Shown: positions 23,781 through 38,842 of the stretch, piece after piece | Layout: every line of letters begins with the position of its first letter | Position numbering within the stretch: position 1 is the first letter of the stretch | NCBI RefSeq assembly: GCF_004027225.2 | Contig: NC_044278.2 | Coordinates: forward strand, 93,116,743 to 93,180,742 | Origin: Strigops habroptila | Taxonomy: Eukaryota > Chordata > Aves > Psittaciformes > Psittacidae | DNA length: 64,000 nucleotides | Direction: 5' to 3' | Made by a program: the position numbers and the translations under genes | Notes under the pieces: generated by a model | The model's input: the letters and a program-made list of their open reading frames with translations, nothing else | Told to the model about the DNA's origin: nothing | The model's database searches: none

Positions 23781-26221
23781 ATTGGTGCTTCCTCTGGAAA
23801 CCCTCCCGTGAGAAGTAGTTGCTTGTCTTATCTGCAGAGGCTCCCACCTCCCAGTTAGCCCTGGCTTAAAATCATCACCCTTCCACGGAAAACCTTGCTG
23901 CAGGATCTGATTTCTTTTTTTATTCATTTCTCAGGCAGGAGACACCTCTCAAGTGTGGCAAGAGCACCTGATCTCACCTTTTGTCTCCAAAGCCATGGGG
24001 CAGGTGGCCAAGGACAGCCCTTCCCAGGGCAAGGTGCTGGGCCCACAGGGGGCTGGTGGCAATAAGTTCTTCCCCAAAGCCAAGCGCTGCTCCTAGAGAT
24101 CCTGCCAAACACCTTGTCAGAGCAGGGAGTTAGTGAAGGCTTTTGTGGCTGCATCTCAGCTCCCTCCCACAGAAGGTGCTTGCTAGTCTGAACTCTTCCT
24201 GCTATTTGAAAGGGAAAAGCCTATTCTTCTCCTGGCCTGAATTACCATGCAGGGCTGCTGTAAGCAGTGCCTTTCCTCTAGAGAGATGGTTGTGATTTAG
24301 TGCTGGAGAGAACCTTTATATGCCCATTTATAATACGTTTCAGCACACTTCTAGGTGACGATTAGTTGGTAAGTGAAAAGTGGCTGTGGCTGAAAGGTGG
24401 AAACTAACATCAGATATTGAATATTGCACGCAGCAGCTACGATTTCTAGTGGTAGGAAGAAAATCTGATAGAAAAATCTCCTGCCTCTCTTTTTCCACAG
24501 TACTTCTTTCAGCAGAGCAGTACTGAATTACATCCACAGGTACTGGGCTAATTACATATGCTCAACCAGCCCCTTGGTTTGGGTTTACCAGCAAGCATAC
24601 TTATGCAACAGAAGCAATTTCCACACCGCTGGGCTCATCTGATTTAAACAATACTGGCTTGCATTGCCTCTGTGTGTAGCTTTTCTCCCTTGGCTGGCAG
24701 GGTTAGCGTCACAGCTTCAGTTTGAGAAGCGACAACAAATAAAACTGACACAAATTCTACTGAGTAACACAAGGACACGTGTGGAGGATGAAACACGGGA
24801 ATGGTTTAGGTGAGTGTTAACTACCTTTGCTGGGGAGTAGCAGCTGCTCTTGGCCCAGCTGTGCAGATGTGGATTGCTGATTTCCTGACTGGTTGTCCCT
24901 TCGCTTTTCAGTGGTGATACAGATAGCTGAATAAAGGAGAAGTTGCTGGAGGTGTTTCTGTTAGGGTAGACCTGATGAAAGTAAGACATAATTATAACTT
25001 GGGCATCCTTTTCTATATTATTTACAGTAAAACACATCTGTTCAGTCTTCTCAAGCACAGGCCCTAAGCCTGTTCTTAAGAGAACACCTTTTAGAAAGCA
25101 CAGAGAAAACTTGCAGGGAAATTCATGCACAACTCATCCTTCATGTGTAGTGTAAACCAGTTTGTGAAATCAAGGACTGGTTAAAAAAAAAAAATCACAC
25201 AAACACCAGTATCTGAATATATTTCCCTTATTTGCGTTAAATTTGCATCTTCATCTTTCTCCTAACACTGAATGCAATTGTGCTTGGAAACACTGACACA
25301 CACGCACTCCACCACAACATAGAGTTTAAACATGCTCCTCTTGACTGTTGCATAAGCCTTGCTTGACATAAAACAGAGGTAAAAGAAAATGTCTCGGCCA
25401 GTGTTGATCTTGTTTAATGTAACTGACTGAAGCGTAAGAACACTTGGTAAGGTTATTTCATTATGACAATTTTGGATTGTTCCCTTTTTCCCTCCCGCTG
25501 CCTAGAGAAGTGCGTGCATACACGCATATGCATGCACAAATCTGTAGAAGAAGACGTTACCCTCTTTGTGGGGTTTTCACTAATGCTTTCTGCATTTATT
25601 TGCCATTTCTAGGTTGGTACAGTGCCTGGTTCCAGCCAAGGCCTCATGTTGTTACATTCTGAATAGCTCTTGGGAAGTTGCTGGCTTGACCCTGAAGACT
25701 TTACAGTCTAATTTTTTAATAACTGAAGGATTATTTTGTTTAATTAAAAAAGAACTCATTTTAGCTGTCACATAAGTATGCATTATACCCCAAGACTTCA
25801 GTCAGAGCTGTACAGACATATCTGAGAGCACAATTAGGCCCTCTGGACCTTTTAAAGCTTCAGAAATAGTCATGTGTAATTCCTTCTTCTGTGGATCCCG
25901 CAAGCTTTAAAAGAATTTTTGAAAGCTGTAAATTCCTATTTATCCACTAAGAGGCTCACAGGCAATCTTCCCCTAATGGAAATAGAACTGTAAAGCCGAA
26001 ACATTAATATACACAATATGATACATTACGCAGGGATAGACCCATCAGAGCCAACCAGAGGGCACGGCAGCAGTGCCGCTACAGAGCCAGCACCAAGCAG
26101 GTTCACCCTGCTTACTCGCCTTCCTGCACACGGGTTTCACCATGTGATTTATATTAGCAATATATGGTTCTCTCTTTAAAAAAAATAATTAAAGAATACA
26201 TCTGACCTCTGAATCCCTCAT

Positions 26222-26400
26222 GTGCATTGGCTGGCAGCTGGCACTGGCGAATCGGAGGGCACGGTTTGGGCTAAATATGAGACAGCTATTCTTCAATAAC
26301 TGCGCTGTTAATATGCAAATCTCAGTCCTCTGTCGACTGTAATCCCCTGCCTCTGATTGGCTTTGGTGATTAAAAAAATTCAGGTTGTTCGTTAGCAGGC
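26222..26400. promoter_or_regulatory. possible regulatory patch (octamer and CCAAT motifs)
   Basis: An octamer motif ATGCAAAT at 26313-26320 lies about 35 bases from an inverted CCAAT box (GATTGGCT at 26355-26362), in a stretch with less simple-sequence character than its surroundings. Both motifs occur by chance often enough that this is only a candidate enhancer or minor promoter about 2.5 kb upstream of the CpG island. Confidence 0.2.
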
Positions 26401-29400
26401 AAAATACGCTCTTCAGGTTCCCCCTCAGATGAAATGTTATAAAGCCTCGAGAATGTACATGCTGGAGACAACAATGAAGGAAGACAAAAAGAAGCCAAGA
26501 AAATGGGATTAGAAACATGATAAAAGGGGAAACTGTGCATTTAAAAATTCTCCTGGTTCCCTTTCTTCTTCCTGGCTTTCTCTCAGGATTTTGCCAGTGA
26601 CTGCAGATGGGCCAGTTTTGTTCATTTCTTTTTCAACCCTTGCCTTCTACATACAATGGTGTGCTTGAGTTCACAGCCCAAGACTTGAATTTGTGCTGAA
26701 AATATTGTTTCTCTGCTGGAAGACATGCACATGTCTGTCTTCATGGTTCAGGTTTACTGGCCTCCAAACAGAATGCTAGGAAGAAATATATCAATATGTA
26801 TTGATAAATATCTTGGTATCAAAAAGGTGGATAGAGCAACTGAGCAAGCAGCAATCTACAGTTCAACTCTTCAAAAGTCATTGCAAAAAACAACCACCAG
26901 TATCATCGAACTCTTCACAGAGGGCCGATTTGGCTAACCACTGCACTTAGCAGCATGTGTTCTCCATTACACAGTATAAAAGTTAAAGAGTTCTGTCAAC
27001 TCTGGTAGTGCTGAATTCTGAGGAACCTTTGCAGCGCTGGATTGGGCTCAAGGATCTCCAAAGTGGATGTGCAGCTGCACTGTGCCTCCCTCTTTGGCTT
27101 TATTTTGTAAATGTTCCTTTGTTCTTGCAATTCGCCTTTCCTGAAACAAAGCACCTGAGAAGCTGCATTGTCTTTAGCCCCGTACAGAAGCAACCAGTTC
27201 TCTCTTCCTTTGCTGAAGTGGCAGATGAGATCTGGTTATTTCTTAGATCTAGGTATCTGGGCTGAAATCGTGGCCTCAGTGAAATCAGTTCTAATTTTAA
27301 CATTGATTCTTTTATCACAGCTGTGATTTTGCTTCTCAGTACTGGCAGCAGAGTATTTTTGGAGGACTGGACATTGACTCTAATTGCCAGTTAAGATGAA
27401 GGTAGCTGGGTGCTTTTAGCCTATGAGTGACCCTTCTATTTCCTCAGGCTTTTCGCTAAGGGGGAACTAGATTATTTTGGGTTGATGGACAACCCCTCTG
27501 ATTAAAAAGAAGCAGAGTTCCGAGAAGCAAGGTGTCTTCCACAGAGCACATAGCTCCTTGTACAAATTACTAAACAAAGAGTGAAGCATGTGCACCTGTG
27601 AGGAGCCTGCATTAGGAGCATGATAGGGTTACCTGAAAGCCCTTGGACGCGTTGGAGGCTGGAAGGCTGAGTTCAGAGGGGACTTCACACAGGGCTTTTG
27701 ATTAACTTGCCATGAAGGGAGAAGTTGTAAAAAAAGGCAGCTATGCTGCAGAGCTGCTTTCCTTTTCTGTCTCGCGCGTTTCAGAGACAAAGATAATGGG
27801 AACAGCACAAACAGAAACGCAGGCAGATATCTGAAACTAAAGGTTAGAATGAAAAGATTTTTACAAGAACCACTGTCCTCCCGCAACAAAGGTCAAACAG
27901 TGACCTGCACACAGATTAATACCACTTCAGTTACTATAAAGGAACTTTAATATTTCAGTTTCATCAAAAAGCCTGAAAAACACATTATGCAACCCATTAA
28001 TTCTTGTGTTCTGTTTTGGTTTTTTTTCCCCCCAGGTAATATGACCATCTCCTTCAAATATATACAAGGATTCTCATTTAATAAATAATAATAAGGCTAG
28101 GTAATAATTAACTCTTAAATGTGTTCTCCCTGGTCTTGCTCCAGGGAAAAAAGGAAAAAAGAAGTCTACATGCTTCAGCAGTCAGAGCTACAAGCACATC
28201 CAACCAGATAATTGACACAGCCATTGAGCCAGCACAGTGTTAACTCTGTTTTAAGCTTCCTCAAATCACCTAGCTTTAGGAACCATGTAACTTAATTGGA
28301 TTGCTACAGACCTGACAGCTCCCCGCGTGCCGTATGCCAACGGATTGCATCGTTACTGTATGATTGGATACATAAGCTAATGCTGTCAGTCCTGAGAACT
28401 GTCACCAGACCTGAAGCTCTTTTTTCATCTTCCAATTACCATCAGAAAATTAAAACAATAGTGTTTCCCCCCTAAATCTGAAAAATAAAATTTGGGAGAA
28501 TTTAAAACCATCACATATCAGAAGCCAAAGATTTGGGGCAAACCTTGCATCCTTGGTCATGCAGTTGATTCTCTGGCATGTGACCGGTTGCACTGAAACT
28601 CCAGTTAACTCAAGCAGGGTCATCAAAATAATCACTCTCACTTAGATCAGGAAAAGTCTGCTGCACGAGGTCTTTGTATTCCCAAAAGAGAAAACATGAA
28701 GACAATTTACAAGGCAATACTATGTATCCTTAGCAAACACAGATAGACAGTGTGGAAAATACAAGCTAAATAGCAGATTGATAAATTCTAAAATGCAGTT
28801 TCTGATTCCACCTTAATGAAGCAAAAGCCAGCAATATTTGTAAACTGGAGATGTCCCCAAGGCATGAGTGACAGGTAGGTGCCAAATCATCATCAAAAGC
28901 CTGCGAGAAGTCAATACTTCTCTGCCATTTGAGTCAGCACACACCTCCCTGGCTCCAGAGAACTTTTGAAAGAGAAGATTGGTGACTTGACCTCTAGGCA
29001 GTCAATTTGCTGCTGACTTCCTGAATGCCCATTGTACTTTGTCACTATTCTGTTCATTTTGTAACACAAGTTTCATTTTTGTTTAGAAGTCACACAAAGC
29101 TAGTATAATCCTCATTCTTAACTCTGACATGGACTATCCATATATTATTGCCCTATTTTTGAGGGGCAGGGGGCTGCACTGAAAGCACAGAGTTGCTCAG
29201 CCTTTCTGATGTAGATATCAATAAATGCTGCATTAAGCTGCTACCAATTATTTTGTAGACAAATGTCTGTTTTTTCAACAACACTGTAGTCAGTTGTCAA
29301 AACAGACAAAAGTAAATATTCTGGAAGAACACGTTCCAGAAGCCTAGCCATCTCTTTGGGGTGGTGGGGTGGGGTGTGTCTTTTTATTTTAAACCATTCA

Positions 29401-30240
29401 TAATGACAGCTATGCAGGAAATAGTGTACAAAATCACCACTTCCAGCCACTCTTTCCTGAGAGCACTATCACCACTTTTTCAGCACTGTCCCTCTTCTTT
29501 TTGCCTTAGATAATGAGCAGACCTTGTGCAAACCTACCAGATAGATAGGCTGTTAAGGGACTACTTTCCCCAAGCTATACCACTCTATAAGTCTAAGACT
29601 CAGCCTGACCTACCTTGCTTGTGAGGATCTTGCTTAGTGAGACTACAAAATCCTGCCACTGTTCTTTGTCATAACTGCAAAGATGCTACAAACCATTAAG
29701 CATCTATACAGTCCATCCATACTTTCCATGCATACTTTCACCAAGTAATCCCTAATTCAAGCAACTCTCACCCCCACCATTGCACTTTGATGTTGTAAAT
29801 AGTCTAGAATTTTACTAGGAGGGGTGATCCTGATTTTTTTCCTTAGTTCAGTGATCACTAAAATGCAGCCACATCTGGGGTGGCTCTTTAGCAACACACA
29901 GTAGCGCTATATAGTACGATGATCAGGAGTGGAAAATGAAGGCTAATGTATTCAACTGAAATGGCGACTGAAATTTCCATAGGCAGGATATAATTACCTG
30001 AGCTGACATTCTGCCAGAACACTGGGGTTAACATTATTACTCCTACAATACTCCTACTTATGGGCAATGGAGAGAAAAAGTAACAACAGGATTTTTTAAT
30101 TGAACCAGTGTGAACCCAACTACAGTTGGTTGCAGTCCAATTAAAACTGACAGCCCAGTGAAGCGGCTACACATGACACATAGATAAACATAGAAACTCC
30201 AAGTTGTTCTCTTTTTCTTTGTCCTCTCCTCCTGAAGGTT

Positions 30241-30361
30241 GACTTTTTGGATTTTGTGGGCTTGGGGTTTTTTTGTTTTGTTTTGTTTATTTTTTGTGGG
30301 GTTTTTTTGTTTGGTTGGTTTTTAGGTTATGTTTTGGTTTTTTGGTTTTTGGGGGTTTTTT
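30241..30361. repeat. T/G-rich low-complexity tract
   Basis: About 120 bases almost free of A and C, with TTTTG units and runs of GGGG. The complementary strand is correspondingly C/A-rich, like the tract at 16.1 kb. A degenerate simple repeat is the simplest reading. Confidence 0.75.
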
Positions 30362-33300
30362 CCTGGATATTTTGTTTCATTTGCTAAATCTTTTGATGCC
30401 AGGAAACTATCATTGACTGGAAACACTTACTGGCTTTTTGCAGCCAGTTTTCGTAGCTTAAAATAAAGGTGGAAAAATATATCCTGTTAAATGTTTCAGC
30501 ATTGCATTTCTTTCCTTTCCTACAGCACACAGTATTAAAATTACATTGGCTGTGCTGCAGAAGATTAGAAAGAGCAACTGCTTTTAACCTTTAATACTAA
30601 ATGATGCTGAAGTCACTAAATCTGTCTTTGAAGCACACACAGTGCAGGCACTACCACTTGGAAACTTGTAGTTACCTACAAACAAGCAATCTGATCCCCT
30701 ACCAAAAATGCTGCAGAAGCCAACTCCTGAAAGGCAAAACTACTTTCTTTTTTCTTTTCTTTTGGCAAAAAATAAAGGCTTGAAATAGCATTAAATGTAT
30801 TACACTGTTTGCTCCTGGTTCTCTAGTCTTTACTCACATGAGTATCTCTTTCTCAGATACGTAGAACCACACAAGCACCCAGTGAGGTCAATGAAAGTCC
30901 TGGGGAATTAATATTCTCTATCTGACAGAGGTGTTGTGAGGTGCACTTCATTAGTGTTCTGAAGCACTCTGAGAGCCCTTGATAACAGCTGGTATATGTT
31001 GTAAGAAAATACTACTATTCATTATTACAGAAGAGCTAAACCATGTTTGTAATTCACCATTGCCTGAATTTTTTCTGAAGTTATTGGGTTTGGAGATATG
31101 CCTCAAAGCAAATCTGTTGTTTAATAGAATAAAAAAAGTAAAGCAGCAATGGGGTATGTTTTAAGAACAAAACAGAAGAAAGCTCCCCTGGGCTGTATCC
31201 TATTGACCTCTAGTTCCATTATTGTTTCTAAAATGTTTTTCCATTTAAGGCATTGCCACTGAATCCTTCCCAGGAAGCTCTGGGAAAGGATATAAAGTGA
31301 GGTCTCTACTAAGCCTGTAAGTAACATCTCTAAAAATGGAGAGTTGATTTATGTTTCACAGACAGCCAGGTTTAAGGGGGAAAAAAACCTCCATGCTTTG
31401 GTTATGAATCTTCTATAATATAATAAATGGTGCCATCTACTGGCTCTCTTTTGCTTTCGATCAGTGTCAGGGTTAGATTGCACAGTATAGCTACTGCAAG
31501 TAGCATTAAACCACCAAAGAAATCAAGCCAACATGACTGTAGCTAGCATACTTCCTGACAACAGATCTTGGAATGATTTACAGGGGGTTCCGTAAAGCAA
31601 ACAAGCTTAAAATGAAATAAGAATAGTAGGAGAAAGAAAAATGGCAAGATGCAAGCAAGGGAGAAAAGGCAGAGTTCCAGCAGACATGTGAAACTGGATG
31701 AAGGGTCGATACTGAAGACAGATACAGATAAGCTGAACCAGATGCAGCCATCCCATAGGACAAATCAGTGATGAAACTCCTCAGAGAGAAAAGCAGAGCT
31801 TCTCCAATCCCTCCTAATTAATTTTCTGTTAGAAAAAGAATAGCCAATCATGCTGGTTTTTTCCCTTCCACCCACTCGAGTTTCCACTATTACACAAAGA
31901 AGAAAACGTAAACAGCCCTGACAGAAGAAATATACAGATAGACAGAGAAGTTATGGGTCAATTTCTTTCTCAGAGCTCAATATTTTTCCATGATTTACAC
32001 CAGGAGCAAGATTTGACTCTCTGACTTATGCCTCATGAGCTGTGCCATGTTCTACTCTTAGGTACATTAAGCAATCTTGGCACCTTTCTGGGGCCCAACT
32101 GAGCTCACTGAGTGAAGGAACTGCTACAGAATATTTTGTTGCCGTTGCTTTTAATGTATCTGGATAATTTGCTTGAAAAGGCAAAATCAGCTGTACAGCT
32201 ATTTTAGTCTGATTTACTAAGAAAAAGAGACTAGTGCAATCACAGCAGCTGGCAAAGGGAAACAGTCTCAAAAATACACAATTTTGTCAAATGCTTCACA
32301 AAAAGCAGGGTGACAGCATTCCTTCAGAGGAAAAAGCACGAGTAGAAGCTCATCTTAGACATCAGGCAGCCCCACCAGATGCAAATCCATAGGAAGGTGC
32401 TCTCCTTCATTTCAGTTTTTCATAAAATATGTTTGTCATGATAGGCTTCACCTGGTAGAAACAGATAAGTAGGATGTGATGGACATGCGGGTTATCAGGA
32501 CTTCTGTTGCTACAAATGGGACTTGCATCAGAGCAAGTTATAGCTTCTTGGGCTTCAGCTTCATCTAACAATGAAGATTATGTTTATCTGTGCCTCATGG
32601 AGTGCTTTTAGACTCTAAAAGTACAAGAGTTCATGGAAACTGTGTCTTGACACAGATGTAAATCTCTCCATGCCTGAATCAGAAGTACAAAGAGAGTCAG
32701 CATCTCTCACAGCAGACTCCCATCTCCACTCCCAGACCCCAAGTTAAGATTTTCATATAGCCCTCAGGAGTGCAAGTTTTGGCAGCAGCCACACACTGAG
32801 GAATTTCAGGCAATACAACTCCATTTGGAGTTGTGCTGGAATGGACTCCGAACACTGGAATTGCTCTGGAAAACCTTTAATTCAGCCCTTAAAATGAAAG
32901 GCTTCTGGAAAGTAAAATGACAGAACACAGGCTGAAAACCCTATGGTCATATGTGTATTTCACCTAATTAAGAGGATATTCAGCACATTGATTCCTTCCA
33001 CCAGGCAGGGCAGTTTTTGTCCCAGTATGGGTGTGAAAGGGTAAGAGCTCTCTTTTGGCACCAACTCTAACCTTCTGTCTTAAAAGGACCCGAACTAGCC
33101 TGTAGTGATCTCTTGAACATCATTTGGTTTTAAGAGAAGAGGCCTAGCTCCTGTAAGAAAGGTGCAGACAGTACTTCCATTCTCCAGCTCCTATAAGAAG
33201 TTGTCCAGACAATGTGTAGCACTGGAGAAAGAGGCTACCACTGTTGCACATGAAACCCATGGCTTCCAGTTCAATTCTTGGCTCCAGGAACAGGCAGGGA

Positions 33301-36300
33301 GCAAATATGAGCCTAGGCAGCAGATGGGGAGATTGCTAATTGGTCTGTTTTGATTCTAGGCCATCCACTGATAGACACTTTGCACTTCTCTCTTAGCAGT
33401 GATTTGCCATGTCAAAGAGCTACAGATATGGGAATGACAACAAAGAAAGTGAAAACAGCAATCACTTCAGTGCAGGCAATCGTTTTTCCTCAACTGTGCT
33501 AAACAAATTTGCTGCAGAACGTTGTGAGGCAGCTTGGACTTGGCAGACTCTTCACAGACCAGAAGATGCAATTTGTCCTTCTTACAGTGTCAAGTGGCAG
33601 TAATGTTATGTGAGAGCTGTCAGTTCTAGTGCATTTTTGCTGCTTTCTTAAAAAGCCTGGTAATCATTATAAAAGAAGAAAAGCAGAACAGCCTACCACA
33701 TGTGCAAAAGAGTACGCTGGGTGAAAACTACCAGAAGAGCAGAGGTTCATAAACAAGGGATCAGAACTCAGTAAGGCTTGAGTGCGACAGAAGTTTTATT
33801 GCAAAAGCAGGATTCACAACCAGAAGCACGAATAAAAGACTGCAGTTGAAACTGGAAGAGAATTCAAGAGCATGCTGGAACCAGTGGAAAAGTCTGGGAG
33901 CTGTTCCATCAAACTGTTCCAGCTTAAAGAATGGCAGCACATTACAATCTTTACATCATGTAAAACTACTTTCACATTTTCTTCTTCTCCAGAGATTACT
34001 GGCTACGAATCTTAGTATTTTTGCGGTCACAATTATGGCTTTGTCTTCTGTAATGTCCCTGCCATATTTCACAGGCTCTGGGACAGTAAATGACTGTGAT
34101 TATACTGCTTTGAGGGAGGTATGATATCAGCGATTCTGTCTGCCATCACTTTTGAACAGAGTTGCTAAGTTCTCTGGGGGGTTTTAAGGTTGGTTTGGGT
34201 TTTTTTTGGTTTTTATTAAAATGAAAGAAAATTAAACTACTGCACTCATTACAGATCAGCCATTTACAATGCACTAAAACAAACAAAATTTTTTTTGAAT
34301 GGAAGAGATACAAAATGTCTTCTTAAACCAGTGCCTAAACAGAAGGAATTTTACTGTCCACGTGGATCTGTTTAATTATCTCACATGGAAAAAATGTCAC
34401 CCTCTAGAGGGCCAAGTTCTAATCTTTAATTGTGGATGGAGCTGTGTATTTCTAAATATAGGAGACTGCAATGGGAAATACTGGCAGAACCATCAGTGGA
34501 GTACCTCAACACAAAAGGTAATTTGAAATTTAAAAGCAGCTATTTTGCCTTGAATTTTTTTGAATGTTGCCACCTGTACCCCAGACAAACATAGGAAGAA
34601 AGACTCTTCTGTGATTCTTTCAACAGTAAGTGCCCAGAAGTTACCTAAACTAAGTGGTGAAGATAGGCTAAGTGAAAATAGTGTCCTCATTTAAACCAGA
34701 CACCCAGATTTTACATGGCTAAAAGTAAGCAAGTTGCATCTATGCTCTGTTTTAGCTGAAAGGGTCTGAAATCCAGCTGAAGCTAACTGTTGGTTCCTTC
34801 TGTAGGGCATAGAATGAGTCATATCCACAGGGTGATTCATGCCACCTCTAACAGGCGTCAATTTTAGTATGTACACTGGACATGCTTCTCAGTCCAGGAA
34901 GCCTAGATGATTAGCTTACATTAGCTAATGCTTAAATGGCTAAATATTCGACAAGACAAATTCCAACACAGCCAAATGGAACATCTCTAGTGAAGGACAT
35001 CACTGTCAGGCAATTCTGCTTTCTTAGAGCAATTGATTTCACCAAAACATTTATTGGAAAGGGTGAATCATCTTCTTAAGGTGCCTCTTTTTCCCATAGG
35101 AAATCTAGCTTATTCATTTGCATACTTGGTACAGCTAAGGTTAAGCAAGAAGAGTCCCACACAGACTCATCAAGCTTCACTGCAAGTGGTCTTCTGCCTC
35201 GCTGTCCACTCCACTCTTAAAAGTCTCTTTGCCATGCTGGAGAGGGGGCTGATCAGCTAACACAACATGCAAGTGTAGGCTGTGGGGGAAGATGTTTTGC
35301 AGATAAATTACTTGGAATTTCAGCCCTGAAGAACTGCACTAGAGTATCTGTTAAGGAATGTCATTCCCAGTTGGAGTTTATTACGCACATCTGCAAAAGT
35401 AGTAGAATTAATGGCTGTGAAACAGAACATTTGCTTTCATGACCACTAAATCTCGACTGAAAAGGCACTCCCACATGTATATTGATTCAAACTGTTAGGC
35501 TAAACAAGCATGTCCTGAGCTCTGCCCTAAAGATGACTGTCATATATGAATGAGGAAGAAATAAAGTGGACATATATTTCACACTTGTAATTTGGACTCA
35601 ATAGCCCAAATTTCCCTTTTGTTCTCTCTAACAAGTATGCCTCATTTTCCACTCAGGAGAGAAAAAAATCTCACCGAATGTATTTCCAACCAAACATTTC
35701 ATCAGAATTCTCTGCTTTTGTCTTGCACGTTTCCAAACTTCTAATTTTAGTATACTAGCACATGTTTTCTATTAACAGATCTTTCTCATTTATTCTCATT
35801 GACCTTCTATACATCATTAATTAAAGTTGTTAGCATCACAATATGTCAGCTCTTCTTGTGTTCCATTGCTGCTAAAAAACAATATTGCATTGCTGTTTTT
35901 CTTATCAGCTGCTCTTTTATGCTTTTATGACAGCTTTTGTGTTGTTTGTTTCCCCATGTACATTATTTTCCACACTTAAGTATTAAAAGCAAACATAATT
36001 ATACTAAATGGTATCAGAAAATTAAGGCGGTTGGGAAATACACTAATGAGAGTTCAACACTCCCTTTGCATGGGAAAATTAGCACTCTTTAAGGTCTAAT
36101 AAGCATGCTTAAGAATGTCTCTGGCACCAATAACCTAAAAAGTAGCCAAAATCCCCTGTGCCATCAGGTAGTAATGTAATGTGACACCAGGAAAAAAAAC
36201 CAAACAGCAAGTAGTGAGGAAAAACAAAGCAAATATTGCAAAGCCATTCAGATGGAAAGCAAGCCATCTGCAGCTGCCTAGGCAATATGAAGGCAAAGTG

Positions 36301-38760
36301 AGTTAGATTGAGTTTTCAAAGTGACAACTAAACTACCTACAGGTGTAACTGCCGATGTATGGTTCCTTTTCCAACTCCAGACTTACTGAAGTGAGTGCAG
36401 TTAGATTAGACAAGAGCTGCAGTAAATCATCACTAGCTCCTACTTTTCAACAGAAAACCAAAGAGACTTTGAAATTCTTAACTGCTGTATTTCTGAAAAT
36501 GGAATAAGCATGCTCTGTAGCTTCTTTTTAGGTATAAAAGGTAAGGAGTCAAAACCACTACAACATTGTGATTGCTACTGTAAGAACTGAAGTGGTGTTA
36601 CTGCAATGATTTACTTTTGTAATGAGTTACTTTTGATTTCCTACTTTGATCCCTCTTTGAGTACTGAGGTGTTTCTTTGTTGTTTGGTGAGTGCTGTGGT
36701 GCTGTGTTAAATCATTGTTATGCTAGTTTTCTTGAACAGCACAATGAATAATTGAATAATTAAAGAAGTTCATTAAAATGGGTATGGTTATAGAAATGAG
36801 ATTTTCTAGCAATTCAGTGAGAGGTTGTGTGTGGAGTTACACAAACAATTAGCTGAAAATCAATCTTTTTCTATCTAGAATATCAGATCTTTCATTCACA
36901 CTGCTTCTCTCAGAAGCAGACCAGGAAATGACAACTGCGCTGTGGGACTGTTTTCTCCATATGCTACTGTGAGAATCCCTAATCCTGGTATGCTTCAAAG
37001 TTCAGCCATAACTCTTATTATAGGTAACTCACCACAATCCAAATTCTGCATGTAAAACCAGATCTTAAGTGTGTTAGAGGTGTAGGAACTAACTCTAACA
37101 CCACTGAAGAGCCTGCAGAATAACATAGAACGTCAATGAGAAAACTCTCTTCCACTTGGACTTTCAAGCCATTTCTTTTGTAGTGGAAAAGAAAGCAAAA
37201 TGTTGGTTCCATGACGGTTGAATACACCTGAGCCATTAGGTCACACACTGAAGGAGCAGATGCAGTGTTGAGCTGCAACAGGATCTAAGTGCTGCCTCTC
37301 CAGCTAACATACTTATTGCCTTAAAAAATTTAAGCAGCTATTGCATTTCTGTGAGGAAGCACTGGAGGTGCCATGAGGAATAGAAGGATGTTCTATGGGA
37401 AACTGAGCATCAAACAAACCTCACAGCTCAGTTCAAAAAATGAGTTTAAAAATGTAACCTTGTGAGATTTGACTGATACTTCTAGAGTCAACTTCAGGAT
37501 CAGTACTTTAGATCTTTGGCACAGGTCTCTGTCACATGAATTAATGGACACTGACAGTAACGTAGACTGTGATTCCCCAGTGGCTGGAGCACGATGAGAT
37601 TATCTGCTGACTGTGGAGGATTCTTCAGGTTTAGGAACCTCATGTTCCACTACAGGCTCTGTAGTATAAAATAAACACAGGCTTATGTACAACTGTTCTT
37701 CTTTCCCCAATTTCTTTTACTTCCACCCATTGCAGCCTGTGTCTGCCTTCCATTCACATTCCCCTGCTATCCTTGCCTAAGTTTATTACCTGCGTTTCCA
37801 AATTCATCCTCATTTTCAAGGGACTGCTCAGCATTTTTCTGGTCATTAGGCACTAATTCTAAAAGTCGAGGTTACATAGAAGAGACTAGAAATTCTCACT
37901 GATGCGAGTATTATTGGCAACTGGTGAGAGAGTTCACATGACTGGAATGCTAAAGATCTTTAGATAAAATTTGTTTAGGGGAAGAGGTGAAAGTAGTGAA
38001 TGATGTAGTGGTAGGACTACAAAGACACTGCTAGCTGGTCTGTACATCCCGATAAATCAGAAACTAATTGTCAGTGTGCTCAAACAAAAAAGACAAGAAG
38101 AGAATACAGCAGAGTGGGAAGGAGGAAGAGTTTTTAAAGACCATGAAACCATACTGGAATTATTTCTTACGACTTGACTGCAGTGAGAGGCAGACTGCGG
38201 GGGAGCAATTGTCTTGCCATGGGAGAATTAAATTTCAGAAATGTAGAATGGAGGTCACACAACTTATTAGAGTTTCTAAAATTATTCCTTGTGATCCTTT
38301 AACACAGAAAGTATTACTGCTCTCAGTATAGGGTAACTCAATTACGGCCTCACTACGATGGATAGAGCTGTATTAATTCCTGGCCTGGAGTCAGTGAGGG
38401 ATAACTGGAGATAATAGGTGGGATTCATGTAATGTAATTTTAATCACCTGCTGTGAGTTTAAAGCTGGTTGCCCTGGTCTCCTTCTGCAGGCAACAGAGG
38501 GAAATAGGGACTGCTAAAAGGCAAGTCATACCACCTCTCTTAGAGCCCTAGGATGTTCCATCTCACTTCATGATACTTATCCAAAAGGTTTATCCCTTCT
38601 CATACAGAAGGGAATCCCATCCCAGTCTTCTCATCCAGATCCCTTTCATGGCCAATGCAAAGGACAAGGCACCATCAGAATGTGAGTTACTAAGTTCTAA
38701 ACAGGCGTCCAAGGCAGGCAACGTGAATCCCCTGCACAGTAGCTGATGCTGCAGCTTAAT

Positions 38761-38842
38761 CATAGAATCATAGAACCCTACAATAGTTAGGGTTGGAAAG
38801 GATCTTAAGATCATCTAGCTCCAACCCCCCTGCCATGGGCAG
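38761..38842 (-). mobile_element. CR1 LINE terminal fragment
   Basis: About 80 bases of CR1 3' terminus in minus orientation: octamer-like ends (CATAGAAT repeated), then the GGTTGGAAAGGATCTTAAGA-type block and CCAACCCCCCTGCCATGGGC. Very short, no coding part. Confidence 0.85.

Larger units (their letters stand above)
23781..38760. other. intergenic sequence between putative ENOX1 promoter and CCDC122
   Basis: About 15 kb without a recognisable exon. It contains a possible regulatory patch at 26222-26400 and a T/G-rich low-complexity tract at 30241-30361, listed separately. The remaining open frames are short and unrecognised. Confidence 0.5.

Noticed and set aside
22718-23858. Long open frames on both strands across the CpG island (over 300 codons each)
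   Set aside because: Stop codons are rare by chance at this G+C content. The predicted proteins are Arg/Pro/Gly/Ala-rich on both strands, without domains, which is the usual artefact of a CpG island.
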